Source: Ruminococcus flavefaciens (GTDB lineage Bacteria; Bacillota; Clostridia; Oscillospirales; Ruminococcaceae). Taken from it: a stretch of DNA of 64,000 bases. The position numbers were made by a program, and so were the translations under genes. Below the pieces are notes generated by a model, which made no database searches, was not told the DNA's origin, and saw only the letters and a list, made by a program, of their open reading frames with translations. The stretch covers positions 375,100 through 439,099 of the forward strand of contig NZ_FPIP01000003.1 in NCBI RefSeq assembly GCF_900119075.1, in the 5' to 3' direction. Each line of letters opens with the position of its first letter. Position 1 is the first letter of the stretch. Positions 53,591 through 61,504 of the stretch are shown here, piece by piece.

Positions 53591-53599
53591 TGGTATAAT
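53591..53599 (+). promoter_or_regulatory. Extended -10 promoter of the LacI-family gene
   Basis: TGGTATAAT, an extended -10, lies 89 nt before the ATG; no good -35 at 17 bp. An operator was not identified. Confidence 0.55.
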
Positions 53600-53687
53600 A
53601 TATCTTGTTATTTTAAGGCGAGATCTTTGGAATTTCAGTATTATAAGCTATAGACAGCAGCTATAATTACTTAAAAAGAGGTGGCAT

Positions 53688-54743
53688 ATGAAAAACGGAG
53701 TTAAAATGCTGGACATTGCAGAAAAGCTGGGCGTCAGTGTTGTTACAGTCTCGAATGCTCTTGCAGGGCGCGACGGAGTAAGCGAGCAGATGAGAAAAAA
53801 GATCTGCGAGACAGCTGAGAAAATGGGCTATAAACCGTCGAATACCAAGAGCGAAAGGAAACGCCTTTCCATGTCCAAGGTAAGCAAAAACGTGGGAATA
53901 CTTACCTCCGAGCGCTTCGTGGGCGCAAGAGGTACTTTCTACTGGGAGCTCACCGCGAGTATCTCCAATCAGCTTGCACAGCTGAACGTCTGCACGGTCT
54001 ATGAGTGCGTGACCGCCGACAGTGAGACTAACGGTATACTGCCGAATATGGTCACAGACGGCAAGGTGGACGGCGTTATAGTTATCGGACAGGTACACAG
54101 AAGCTACATAGAATGCCTGAAAAAGCTGACTATACCGCTGATGTTTGTGGACTTCTACGACAACAGGTACGATATTGACTCGGTAATTTCCGACAGCTTC
54201 AACGGCGGCTATATCCTTACGGATTATCTTGTGTCAAAGGGACACCGAAAAATAGGCTTTTTCGGTACTCTTAATGCTACCAGCAGCATCAATGACCGCT
54301 ATCTGGGCTACGTGAAATGCATTATGGAAAACGAACTTGAATTCCGCAGGGAATGGATAATCGGAGACCGCAACGAGAAAGGCATACTCAATGAGAAGAT
54401 AGACTTCCCCGAAGAAATGCCCACGGCTTTTGTGTGTAACTGCGACGAGACCGCATTCCGCGTAATATCGGCGCTCAAGACCAAGGGAGTCCGCGTTCCC
54501 GAGGATATCAGCGTGGTAGGCTACGACAATTATACCGTATCAAGTATCTGTATACCAACTATAACGACGGTTGAGGTAGACCTTACCAAAATGGCTGAGG
54601 TTTCCGTCAAGATAATGGCGAAGAAGCTGGCTGATCCGAAATACAGGGAGGGACGCCGCATAATCAGCGGTAAACTCATTGAAAAAGAAAGCGTCCTTGA
54701 TATAAACGGAAGCTACAGTGAGGAGCGTCCAAATGCTTATTGA
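53688..54743 (+). CDS. LacI-family transcriptional regulator
   Basis: A 351-aa regulator: N-terminal HTH (KMLDIAEKLGVSVVTVSNALAG) with the family's hinge, and a periplasmic-binding-protein-like sensor domain (PTAFVCNCDETAFRVISALK, RVPEDISVVGYDNYTVSSI, PTITTVEVDLTKMAEVSVK). The ligand is probably a sugar. No sugar-utilisation gene lies next to it, so its targets are elsewhere. AGGTGG precedes the ATG; its last 11 bp overlap the next gene. Confidence 0.92.
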   Translation: MKNGVKMLDIAEKLGVSVVTVSNALAGRDGVSEQMRKKICETAEKMGYKPSNTKSERKRLSMSKVSKNVGILTSERFVGARGTFYWELTASISNQLAQLNVCTVYECVTADSETNGILPNMVTDGKVDGVIVIGQVHRSYIECLKKLTIPLMFVDFYDNRYDIDSVISDSFNGGYILTDYLVSKGHRKIGFFGTLNATSSINDRYLGYVKCIMENELEFRREWIIGDRNEKGILNEKIDFPEEMPTAFVCNCDETAFRVISALKTKGVRVPEDISVVGYDNYTVSSICIPTITTVEVDLTKMAEVSVKIMAKKLADPKYREGRRIISGKLIEKESVLDINGSYSEERPNAY

Positions 54744-55272
54744 GAACTTTTTCGGACACCTGCGGACAGTGCTTCAGCACCGCCACAAGGTCTTTATCCA
54801 CTGCGTAAAGGCAGGTATACCGCTGAGGGGCTTGTTACATGACCTGTCGAAATTCTCGCCTACGGAGTTTATCCCGGGGGTGAAGTATTATCAGGGTGAC
54901 CGCAGTCCAAACGAGCGCGAGCGCGAGGTGGACGGCGCTTCAAAGGCGTGGATGCACCACAAGGGCAGAAACCGTCATCACTTCGAGTACTGGACGGATT
55001 ACAACATGAAAACGAAACGGCTCGAACCCGTGAAAATGCCCGATATATTTATATTTGAGATGTTCTGCGACCGCGTTGCGGCTTCAAAGACATATAACAA
55101 GGAGAAGTACAACGATTCAATGCCGCTGGAGTATTTCCTCAGGGCAAAGCCGCGCCGTATCATCGAAAAATCTACGGCGGCGAAGCTGGAATTTCTGCTG
55201 ACAATGCTCCGCGATAAAGGCGAGGACGAGGTGTTCCGCTATATCCGCCGACACGTCAGAAAGAGCCGTTAG
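54733..55272 (+). CDS. DUF5662 family protein
   Basis: A 179-aa soluble protein with the strongly conserved His/Asp/Asn pattern of DUF5662: HLRTVLQHRHKVFIHCVKAG, GLLHDLSKFSPTEF, YYQGDRSPNERER, AWMHHKGRNRHHFEYW. The HD-like HDLSK and HHKGRNRHH motifs suggest a metal site, but the activity is unknown. GAGGAGCG precedes ATG 54733, inside the end of the LacI-family gene, so it is translationally coupled to it. Confidence 0.75.
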   Translation: MLIENFFGHLRTVLQHRHKVFIHCVKAGIPLRGLLHDLSKFSPTEFIPGVKYYQGDRSPNEREREVDGASKAWMHHKGRNRHHFEYWTDYNMKTKRLEPVKMPDIFIFEMFCDRVAASKTYNKEKYNDSMPLEYFLRAKPRRIIEKSTAAKLEFLLTMLRDKGEDEVFRYIRRHVRKSR

Positions 55273-55280
55273 CCTTTAGC

Positions 55281-55402
55281 TGTAGGGGACGGCGTCCTCG
55301 ACGTCCCGAAATTGGTAAAAATTCAAATTACAATTTGTAGGGGCGGATATTATCCGCCCGATATTACGATAAAAATAACTAAAACGGACGCCGTGGGGCG
55401 TC
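55281..55402. repeat. Three palindromes between DUF5662 and uvrC
   Basis: TGTAGGGGACGGCGTCC...CGTCCCG (55281-55308), the TGTAGGGGCGGATATTATCC element (55337-55360, with ATCCGCCCG end) that is identical to 53250-53274, and GGACGCC/GGCGTCC (55386-55402) followed by TCTGTATTTT. The last could terminate the upstream operon just before the uvrC ribosome site. Confidence 0.75.
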
Positions 55403-55432
55403 CTCTGTATTTTCGAGAAAAGGAGGGAGAAC

Positions 55433-57256
55433 ATGAACCCGAGACTGCCGTATCTGCGCGAAAAGACCGCTAAGCTGACAACGTCCCCGGGGGTGTACAT
55501 CATGCGCCGCAAGGACAGCTCCATAATCTACATCGGCAAGGCGAAAAATCTCCATAACCGCGTGAGCAGCTACTTCCGCGAAAATCCCGACCACGCGCCA
55601 AAGGTCGCAGCTATGGTCTCCAACGTCTACGACTACGATTTCATCGTTACGGACAGCGAATATGAGGCTCTGCTGCTTGAATGCAGTCTCATCAAGCAGC
55701 ACAAGCCAAAGTACAATATCCTCCTGAAAGACGACAAGGGTTACCACTATATTCGAATTTCCGACGAGGAGTACCCTCGCATAACCAACGAAAAAAACAC
55801 CAAGCAGAGCGGACGTTATCTCGGACCATACACCAGCGGCTTCATCACAAAGGAGGCTGTCAACGAGGCGAACCGCGTTTTCATGCTGCCCACTTGCAGG
55901 CGTAAATTTCCGCAGGATTTCGGCAAAAGCCGTCCATGCTTGAACTACCACATAAAGCAGTGCATGGGAGTATGCCGCGGCAGGATAAGCGCCGAGGATT
56001 ATCAGGCGGCAGTCGAGCAGGCTGTGGAGTTCATAAAGAGCGGCAGTGCTCAGTCTGTTGAGCGCATGGAGGCGGAGATGAACGAGGCTGCGGAGGCGCT
56101 TGAATTTGAGAAAGCAGCTATGCTCCGCGACAGGATAAACGCCGTAAAAAAGGCTTCCGAGAAGCAGAAAATAATCAACAGCGGCGTGGATTCCGCGGAC
56201 GTTATCGGAGTTGCCGAGTACAGCGGCGGTCTGTATATTTCCGTGCTGATGTACCGTGAAAACAGGCTCTTTGACAAGGCTGTTTTCGAGTTTCCGCTGC
56301 CTGACGAGGGCGACGATATCCTCAGTCAGTTCATGCTGCAATTTTACTACAAAAAGCCCGATATACCGCACTCTGTCATCGTCGAGCGCATACCCGAGGA
56401 TTCGGAGCTCCTGACAGAAATGCTGGAGGGGCAGGCAGGGCGAAAGGTGAAGCTCCATGTGCCGCAGAAAGGCCGTCAGCTGGAGCTTCTCAAGCTGGCA
56501 AAAAACAACAGCGCCGAATATGCTGCCATAAAAAATGACCGCACGGGAAAAGAAGTCCTTGCGCTGGAGCAGCTGGGGCAGAGTCTGGGACTTGCCAAGC
56601 CGCCGCGATATATCGAGGCTTACGACATATCCAACCTGTCTTCGGAATCAATGGTGGCAGGAATGGTGGTATTCGAGGACGGCAGACCGCTGAAAAAAGC
56701 CTACAAGCGCTTCACCGTCAAAGAGCAGGAGCTGCAAAACGACTACGGAAGTATGCGTGAGGTGCTGAAAAGGCGGCTCATGCATATCGTGACAGGGGAG
56801 GGGGACGAGTACTTCACGAGGACTCCCGACCTGATACTCCTTGACGGAGGAAAAGGTCACGTAAATGCCGTAGCACCGCTGCTTCGGGAGCTTGGGCTGG
56901 ACATACCGCTCTTCGGCATGGTCAAGGACGACAAGCACCGCACCAGAGCTATCGCAACGGGCGGCAGGGAGATACAGATAAACAGCCTGCGGTCGGTGTT
57001 TGATTTGGTGACAAGGATACAGGACGAGGTACACCGCTATTCCGTCAGCTTCATGCATACCAAGCACAAGAAAAAGACCTACAGCTCGGAGCTGCTGAAG
57101 GTACGCGGAATAGGCGAAAAAAAGGCGGCGAAGCTGTTTATGAAATATAAGACCATAACCAAATTAAGGGAGGCTTCTCCTGAGGAACTGGCTATTGCTG
57201 CTGGAGTGAATATTGAGACTGCGCAGGAGCTCTGGAGGGCTATCCGTGATATGTGA
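55433..57256 (+). CDS. uvrC: UvrABC excinuclease subunit C
   Basis: UvrC makes the dual incisions in nucleotide excision repair. The 607-aa protein has the GIY-YIG nuclease domain (TSPGVYIMRRK, SIIYIGKAKNLHNRVSSYF), a UVR motif (EAAEALEFEKAAMLRDRI, ~200-235), the RNase H-like second nuclease domain (EAYDISNLSSESMVAGMVVF, LILLDGGKGH) and C-terminal helix-hairpin-helix repeats (VRGIGEKKAAKLF). AAAAGGAGGGA precedes the ATG. Confidence 0.96.
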   Translation: MNPRLPYLREKTAKLTTSPGVYIMRRKDSSIIYIGKAKNLHNRVSSYFRENPDHAPKVAAMVSNVYDYDFIVTDSEYEALLLECSLIKQHKPKYNILLKDDKGYHYIRISDEEYPRITNEKNTKQSGRYLGPYTSGFITKEAVNEANRVFMLPTCRRKFPQDFGKSRPCLNYHIKQCMGVCRGRISAEDYQAAVEQAVEFIKSGSAQSVERMEAEMNEAAEALEFEKAAMLRDRINAVKKASEKQKIINSGVDSADVIGVAEYSGGLYISVLMYRENRLFDKAVFEFPLPDEGDDILSQFMLQFYYKKPDIPHSVIVERIPEDSELLTEMLEGQAGRKVKLHVPQKGRQLELLKLAKNNSAEYAAIKNDRTGKEVLALEQLGQSLGLAKPPRYIEAYDISNLSSESMVAGMVVFEDGRPLKKAYKRFTVKEQELQNDYGSMREVLKRRLMHIVTGEGDEYFTRTPDLILLDGGKGHVNAVAPLLRELGLDIPLFGMVKDDKHRTRAIATGGREIQINSLRSVFDLVTRIQDEVHRYSVSFMHTKHKKKTYSSELLKVRGIGEKKAAKLFMKYKTITKLREASPEELAIAAGVNIETAQELWRAIRDM

Positions 57257-57286
57257 ACTGCGCTAAGAATATTCAGCAAATAATAC

Positions 57287-57338
57287 CAGTATATTATAAT
57301 GGTATACGAAGTCAGTATATTATAATAGTATACGGCGT
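57287..57338. repeat. 26-bp tandem direct repeat (candidate operator)
   Basis: CAGTATATTATAATGGTATA and its second copy CAGTATATTATAATAGTATA are each followed by CG and four to five similar bases; period 26 bp. The first copy lies in a palindrome ATACCAG...TGGTAT. Confidence 0.75.
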
Positions 57339-57522
57339 CAAAAATTGGAAAACGGGGTATTTATAGTCAAATGAATAAACAATAGTGCAGCTTTTGTCGG
57401 ATTTTTTTGTATAGTTGTACCCGAATCTTTGGACAGAACGGTCAAAATGACTAAATTACCAATAGGCAAATTGCCGCAGTTTACAATTCTGTAAAAATTC
57501 GTGAAAAATATGAGCTTTTATG

Positions 57523-57551
57523 TTGCAATTTAAAAGCGGGTGTGATATAAT
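57523..57551 (+). promoter_or_regulatory. Distal promoter of the pilus operon
   Basis: TTGCAA (57523-57528), 17 bp, TATAAT (57546-57551) with TG one base before the -10. It would give a leader of about 255 nt. Confidence 0.75.
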
Positions 57552-57638
57552 TATTGTGGAAGTTTAACAATGTTTGGTATCAGTGTGCTATACCTCATAT
57601 TGTGCTGCCTTTTTACATTGAATTTTTGTAGAATAAGA

Positions 57639-57702
57639 GCCGTTTGAATTTATCAGTATTACCGATCGTATAAATCTTGGTAAATATTGATAAAAAACGG
57701 TT
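57639..57702 (+). promoter_or_regulatory. Inverted repeat between the two pilus promoters
   Basis: GCCGTTTGAATTTATCAGTA-TTACC on the left pairs, with a few mismatches, with GGTAAATATTGATAAAAAACGG on the right; loop 15 nt. It lies in the leader of the distal transcript and just upstream of the proximal -35, so it could be an operator or an RNA element. Confidence 0.5.
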
Positions 57703-57725
57703 GATTATTTATGTCAAAAAAGCGA

Positions 57726-57754
57726 TTGAAAAGTAACACTATAAATGTTATAAT
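57726..57754 (+). promoter_or_regulatory. Proximal promoter of the pilus operon
   Basis: TTGAAA (57726-57731), 17 bp, TATAAT (57749-57754). Leader about 53 nt to the ATG at 57814. Confidence 0.8.
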
Positions 57755-57813
57755 TGTTATTATTAAGGCAGTGAGAAACGTTCATCACAAGTATTAATTA
57801 TGGAGGTGGTTTC

Positions 57814-59013
57814 ATGAAGAGTTTTTCTTACGTAGCTCAGGACGCGAAGGGCAGACAGGCTAAGGGAATCATTAACGCGGAAAATGAGCAGGAATTCTTG
57901 CAGAAGGCCAAGGAAAAGGGCTTGTATGTCAGGGATTATAAGGAGAGCGATTCAGAGGACTCAAAATCAATTTACAAGTTTAAAACACCGGAGCTTGCAT
58001 TCTGCTGCCGACAGCTCAGTGCGATGCTCACATCAGGTCTTACTCTTGTAAAAGCCATTGATATCCTGACAAAAGAGCAGGAAAACGAAAGGGCAAGAGC
58101 TATATGGCAGGACATTTACGAGAACGTACAGAAGGGTGAATCCTTCTCGTCATCACTCGAAATGCACTCAGGTTCTTTCCCGGGCTTCCTCATTTCCATG
58201 GTCGGTGCGGGCGAAAGCTCAGGTTCACTTGATATCATTATGAACCGAATGTCTGACCACTACGCAAAGGAAAACAAACTCAAGAACACTATCAGAGGCG
58301 CTATGATCTATCCTATCATACTTCTGGTTCTCTGTATAGTTATCGTAATCTTCCTCTTCACAGTTATCATGCCGACGTTTATCGATATGTTCGACAGCAA
58401 GGAAGATATGCCTGTTCTTACACGAATCATGGCTGGAATCAGTGACTTCCTGACACACAAGTGGTACATACTCGTTGTTATCCTTATCGTAGCAGTTCTG
58501 GGCTTCAGAGCAGCTCTCAGGTCTCCCGGATTCCGTGTCAAGTTTGACAGAATGCTTATCAAAGGTCCGGGCTTCGGTCCTCTTGTTACAAAGATTTACA
58601 CAGGACGTTTCGCAAGAACTCTTTCCTCACTTTACTCAAGCGGTCTTCCGATGGTTGAATGCCTCGAAAGAGCTTCATCGATCCTCGGTAATGCATATGT
58701 AGACGAAAAGTTCGTTGACGTTATCGACGAAGTAAAACAGGGCGAGACGCTTTCGTCTGCGATCACACGTACAGAGATATTCGAGCCTATGTTCTGCTCG
58801 GTAATCTATGTCGGCGAGGAGTCAGGTGCTCTTGACTCGATCCTTGAGAAAACTTCTGATTATTATGAAGATGAATCAGATTCAGCCGTTCAGCGACTTG
58901 TTAGCACGATAGAGCCTGTACTCCTTATCTTCATGGGCGTTATCATCGGACTTGTCGTATGTGGTATTTACCCAGCGCTTTACGGAGCAATGGAAAACGT
59001 AGAAAACGGTTAA
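57814..59013 (+). CDS. pilC: Type IV pilus inner-membrane platform protein (PilC/GspF family)
   Basis: A 399-aa platform protein: two T2SSF domains (about residues 65-190 and 270-390) with the usual three TM helices near 165-190, 215-235 and 370-393. LAFCCRQLSAMLTSGLTLVK and RFARTLSSLYSSGLPMVECL are the paired family motifs; GESSGSLD and GEESGALD are the repeated loops. It connects the assembly ATPase to the pilus rod. Start: TGGAGGTGG before the ATG. It leads the operon; pilB/pilT ATPase genes are not in the window. Confidence 0.93.
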   Translation: MKSFSYVAQDAKGRQAKGIINAENEQEFLQKAKEKGLYVRDYKESDSEDSKSIYKFKTPELAFCCRQLSAMLTSGLTLVKAIDILTKEQENERARAIWQDIYENVQKGESFSSSLEMHSGSFPGFLISMVGAGESSGSLDIIMNRMSDHYAKENKLKNTIRGAMIYPIILLVLCIVIVIFLFTVIMPTFIDMFDSKEDMPVLTRIMAGISDFLTHKWYILVVILIVAVLGFRAALRSPGFRVKFDRMLIKGPGFGPLVTKIYTGRFARTLSSLYSSGLPMVECLERASSILGNAYVDEKFVDVIDEVKQGETLSSAITRTEIFEPMFCSVIYVGEESGALDSILEKTSDYYEDESDSAVQRLVSTIEPVLLIFMGVIIGLVVCGIYPALYGAMENVENG

Positions 59014-59034
59014 TTAAGAAAGGTGGAAAGATAA

Positions 59035-60642
59035 ATGCTTTCATTTGATATCACTGATAGAAATATAAGAGTTGTTAAGGGCGTTGAAAGTAACGGCAAG
59101 ATCAAGATCAGTTCTGCTGCTACCGTAAATGTTGAGGAGGGACTTATCGTAAACGGTCACGTTAAGGACGTTCCTGCGGTAGCTACACTCATTAACAACG
59201 TACTTAAAATGCACAGAATGCCTGATAAGGAAGCGATCGTTTCGATCTCCTCCAACCTTACTATCTTCAAGGAAATGACAGTTGCCAAGGGCAAGGGTCA
59301 GGATCTCCAGAAGACAGTTAAGCTTCAGATGCAGTCTGAGCTCAACCTCGACGATTCATACAGCGTATCCTATATTATAGTAGGCGACGCAGACAGCAGA
59401 GATGTAAACGAACCTTCATACAAGATTCTTGCTACAGCTTGTCCTTATGAGATCGTAAGCAGCTACAGAGAAGTATTCAAGCTCCTCAGCATCTCACTCA
59501 GATCAGTAATGATCGGCTGCAACTGTATCACAAAGGTACTTCTTGCTGATACTAAGATCAAGTCTAAGATGCCTCTTCTTGCTGTACAGATCGACAACAA
59601 CTTCATCTCACTTAACCTCTATGAGCAGGGACAGCTTTCATTCTCACGTTTCGCTTCTATCGACGCTGCTGACTATGGTTACTCAGATGACTACGTATTT
59701 GAAGCAGTCAACGAGAACATCTTCCGTATGCTTCAGTTCCACAGAAGCCGTAACACAGGTGAGTCCATCGAGAATGTTATCTTCTACGGAGATACACATG
59801 AGTATGTAAGACTTACTGATGAGCTTGAAAAACTCGACCTCAAGACAAGTCTTATCAACGTTCCTCCACAGATCCACGGTCATGAAAATCTTGAGTTCTC
59901 TCTTTATGCTAACGCTATCGGTGCTATGTTCAAGAGAAACAGAGAGATCGAAAAGATCAACCTCCTCGATACTGACTTCAGCACAGCTGTAAAGAATCGT
60001 GTAGGCGGCAAGAACAATGACGCAATGGGAAGTCTTATCCTGCTTGCTTCACTTCTTGGTGCAGCTATTATCGTAGGCGGTGCATGGGGCGTTCTTAAGC
60101 TCAAGAATATCGGCATCAAGAGCGATATCAAGAAGTGCACAGAGTATATCGAGAGCCCGGATACAAAGAAAAAGCTTGATCACCATGCGAAGCTTCTTAA
60201 GACAGAAGGTGTTGTTAGTGCATATCGCACCAAGATGGTCAATGCAAACGACGCATATCAGTCACAGCCTCGTATCGTAGGTAAGGATTATGAGGAGATC
60301 GAAAAGCTCCTCAAGAAGACCTGCGAGGACGAAAAGGACGATAAGATCGAGTTCATGGAGGTAAGCAGTCCAAAGTACAGCGACGGTACTATAACATTCA
60401 ATGTTACCTGTGATGCTTCTAGCAAAGAGTACGCACAGAGAATACCTGCTAATTTTGCAAAGAACCTTTTCGAAAGCGACTTGTTCAGTGATGCCAGCTA
60501 CAAGGGATACTCTATCAAGACTGTTAAGGTAGAGGGCAAGGAAGAAGAACAGGATAGGATCACATTCAGCTCAAGCGTAAAGCTTGTAGGCAACAAGAGT
60601 GCATATCATCCTGAAGAAAGCTCAGAGGAGGAAGAGAAGTAA
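59035..60642 (+). CDS. pilM: PilM-PilN fusion-type pilus alignment protein
   Basis: A 535-aa protein. Residues 1-~305 have the actin-like PilM layout (LSFDITDRNIRVVKG, AIVSISSNLTIFKEM, LLAVQIDNNFISLNLYEQGQ). One TM helix follows (SLILLASLLGAAIIVGGAWG, ~329-348) and then a coiled-coil plus ferredoxin-like extracytoplasmic domain as in PilN. PilM and PilN are usually separate genes; here a single chain would tie the cytoplasmic ring to the periplasm-facing domain. The acidic end SSEEEEK overlaps pilO by one base. Confidence 0.8.
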   Translation: MLSFDITDRNIRVVKGVESNGKIKISSAATVNVEEGLIVNGHVKDVPAVATLINNVLKMHRMPDKEAIVSISSNLTIFKEMTVAKGKGQDLQKTVKLQMQSELNLDDSYSVSYIIVGDADSRDVNEPSYKILATACPYEIVSSYREVFKLLSISLRSVMIGCNCITKVLLADTKIKSKMPLLAVQIDNNFISLNLYEQGQLSFSRFASIDAADYGYSDDYVFEAVNENIFRMLQFHRSRNTGESIENVIFYGDTHEYVRLTDELEKLDLKTSLINVPPQIHGHENLEFSLYANAIGAMFKRNREIEKINLLDTDFSTAVKNRVGGKNNDAMGSLILLASLLGAAIIVGGAWGVLKLKNIGIKSDIKKCTEYIESPDTKKKLDHHAKLLKTEGVVSAYRTKMVNANDAYQSQPRIVGKDYEEIEKLLKKTCEDEKDDKIEFMEVSSPKYSDGTITFNVTCDASSKEYAQRIPANFAKNLFESDLFSDASYKGYSIKTVKVEGKEEEQDRITFSSSVKLVGNKSAYHPEESSEEEEK

Positions 60643-61436
60643 TGAAATTTAATTATAGAGATAAGATCATAGCAGGTGTACTGTTAGCTATTGTTATTCT
60701 GCTTGTAGGTTTCTTCGTACCTGTTAAGAATATGAGCAAGCAGAACAAGGCAGATAAAAAGATTCTTGCTGAAAAGGAACAGATAAAATCCGATTATGAG
60801 GCAAAGATCGCTAAGATTCCTTCAATTCAGGAATCAATCCGCAACCTCTATGCAGAGGCAAGCGATGCTACAAAGATATTCGTTCCACTCGAAGATGTTC
60901 AGTCACAGGTCAAAGTAGATAACTATATGCAGAAGTATGCTGATGAGTGCAAGATCAAGATCAAGAATCTTGAGCTTGGTTCAACAACTGTTTCTCCTCT
61001 TAGCTATTACTATACTTCACAGAAAGATGCTTTTTCTAAGCTTAGAAGTCAGGCTGACGTAAACGGAACTCTTCAGGAAGCATATGATGCATCTGTTGCT
61101 GAGAGCACAGCTCTCTCTCAGAGATCAAAGGAAAATGTTATCAAGACTCAGTATGCAATGAAGATCACAGGTACAAAAGAAAATATATGGAAGTACCTTG
61201 AGGCTATGAAGAACTTTGATAAGGCAGTTGTTGTTAATTCAGTAACACTTAACGATTACACATTTGGTAAGGACGCTGCCAAGAAGGCTGGAGTTGAAAT
61301 GCCTGAGTCAAAGGACGGAGAAGAGGTTTCTGTTCAGGCTGGAGATAAGGTAATTAAGAATATTTCTGATGCACAGATCGTATTATCGCTTTACTCAGTG
61401 ATCGAGATGGAAGAACCCGACGTTGAGATGAAGTAA
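60642..61436 (+). CDS. pilO: PilO-like pilus alignment protein
   Basis: A 264-aa protein with a short cytoplasmic N-terminus, one TM (IIAGVLLAIVILLVGFFVPV), a coiled-coil (~30-75) and a C-terminal ferredoxin-like region where TGTKENIWKYLEAMKNFDKA resembles PilO. It starts in a TAATG overlap with the PilM-PilN gene. Sequence similarity to known PilO is weak; the context supports the call. Confidence 0.7.
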   Translation: MKFNYRDKIIAGVLLAIVILLVGFFVPVKNMSKQNKADKKILAEKEQIKSDYEAKIAKIPSIQESIRNLYAEASDATKIFVPLEDVQSQVKVDNYMQKYADECKIKIKNLELGSTTVSPLSYYYTSQKDAFSKLRSQADVNGTLQEAYDASVAESTALSQRSKENVIKTQYAMKITGTKENIWKYLEAMKNFDKAVVVNSVTLNDYTFGKDAAKKAGVEMPESKDGEEVSVQAGDKVIKNISDAQIVLSLYSVIEMEEPDVEMK

Positions 61437-61504
61437 AACGCAGAAACACCTACTTCAAACGCTGTAGTTATGAGAAAAATATAACTTGAAAGGCGGTTAG
61501 GGAA

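Larger units (their letters stand above)
57257..57813. other. Long regulatory region upstream of the pilus genes
   Basis: A 557-bp gap. It contains a 26-bp direct repeat (57287-57338), promoter 1 (57523-57551), a 24-25-bp imperfect inverted repeat (57639-57702) and promoter 2 (57726-57754). I looked for a cyclic-di-GMP riboswitch and saw none. Confidence 0.75.

Noticed and set aside
57570-57647. 25-codon hydrophobic frame MFGISVLYLILCCLF... just after the distal pilus promoter
   Set aside because: Only a weak ribosome site and a very short leader; no sign of selection. Kept as a note.
57555-57813. Cyclic-di-GMP riboswitch in the pilus leader
   Set aside because: The conserved bases and paired stems of the GEMM class were not found; only the inverted repeat at 57639-57702.
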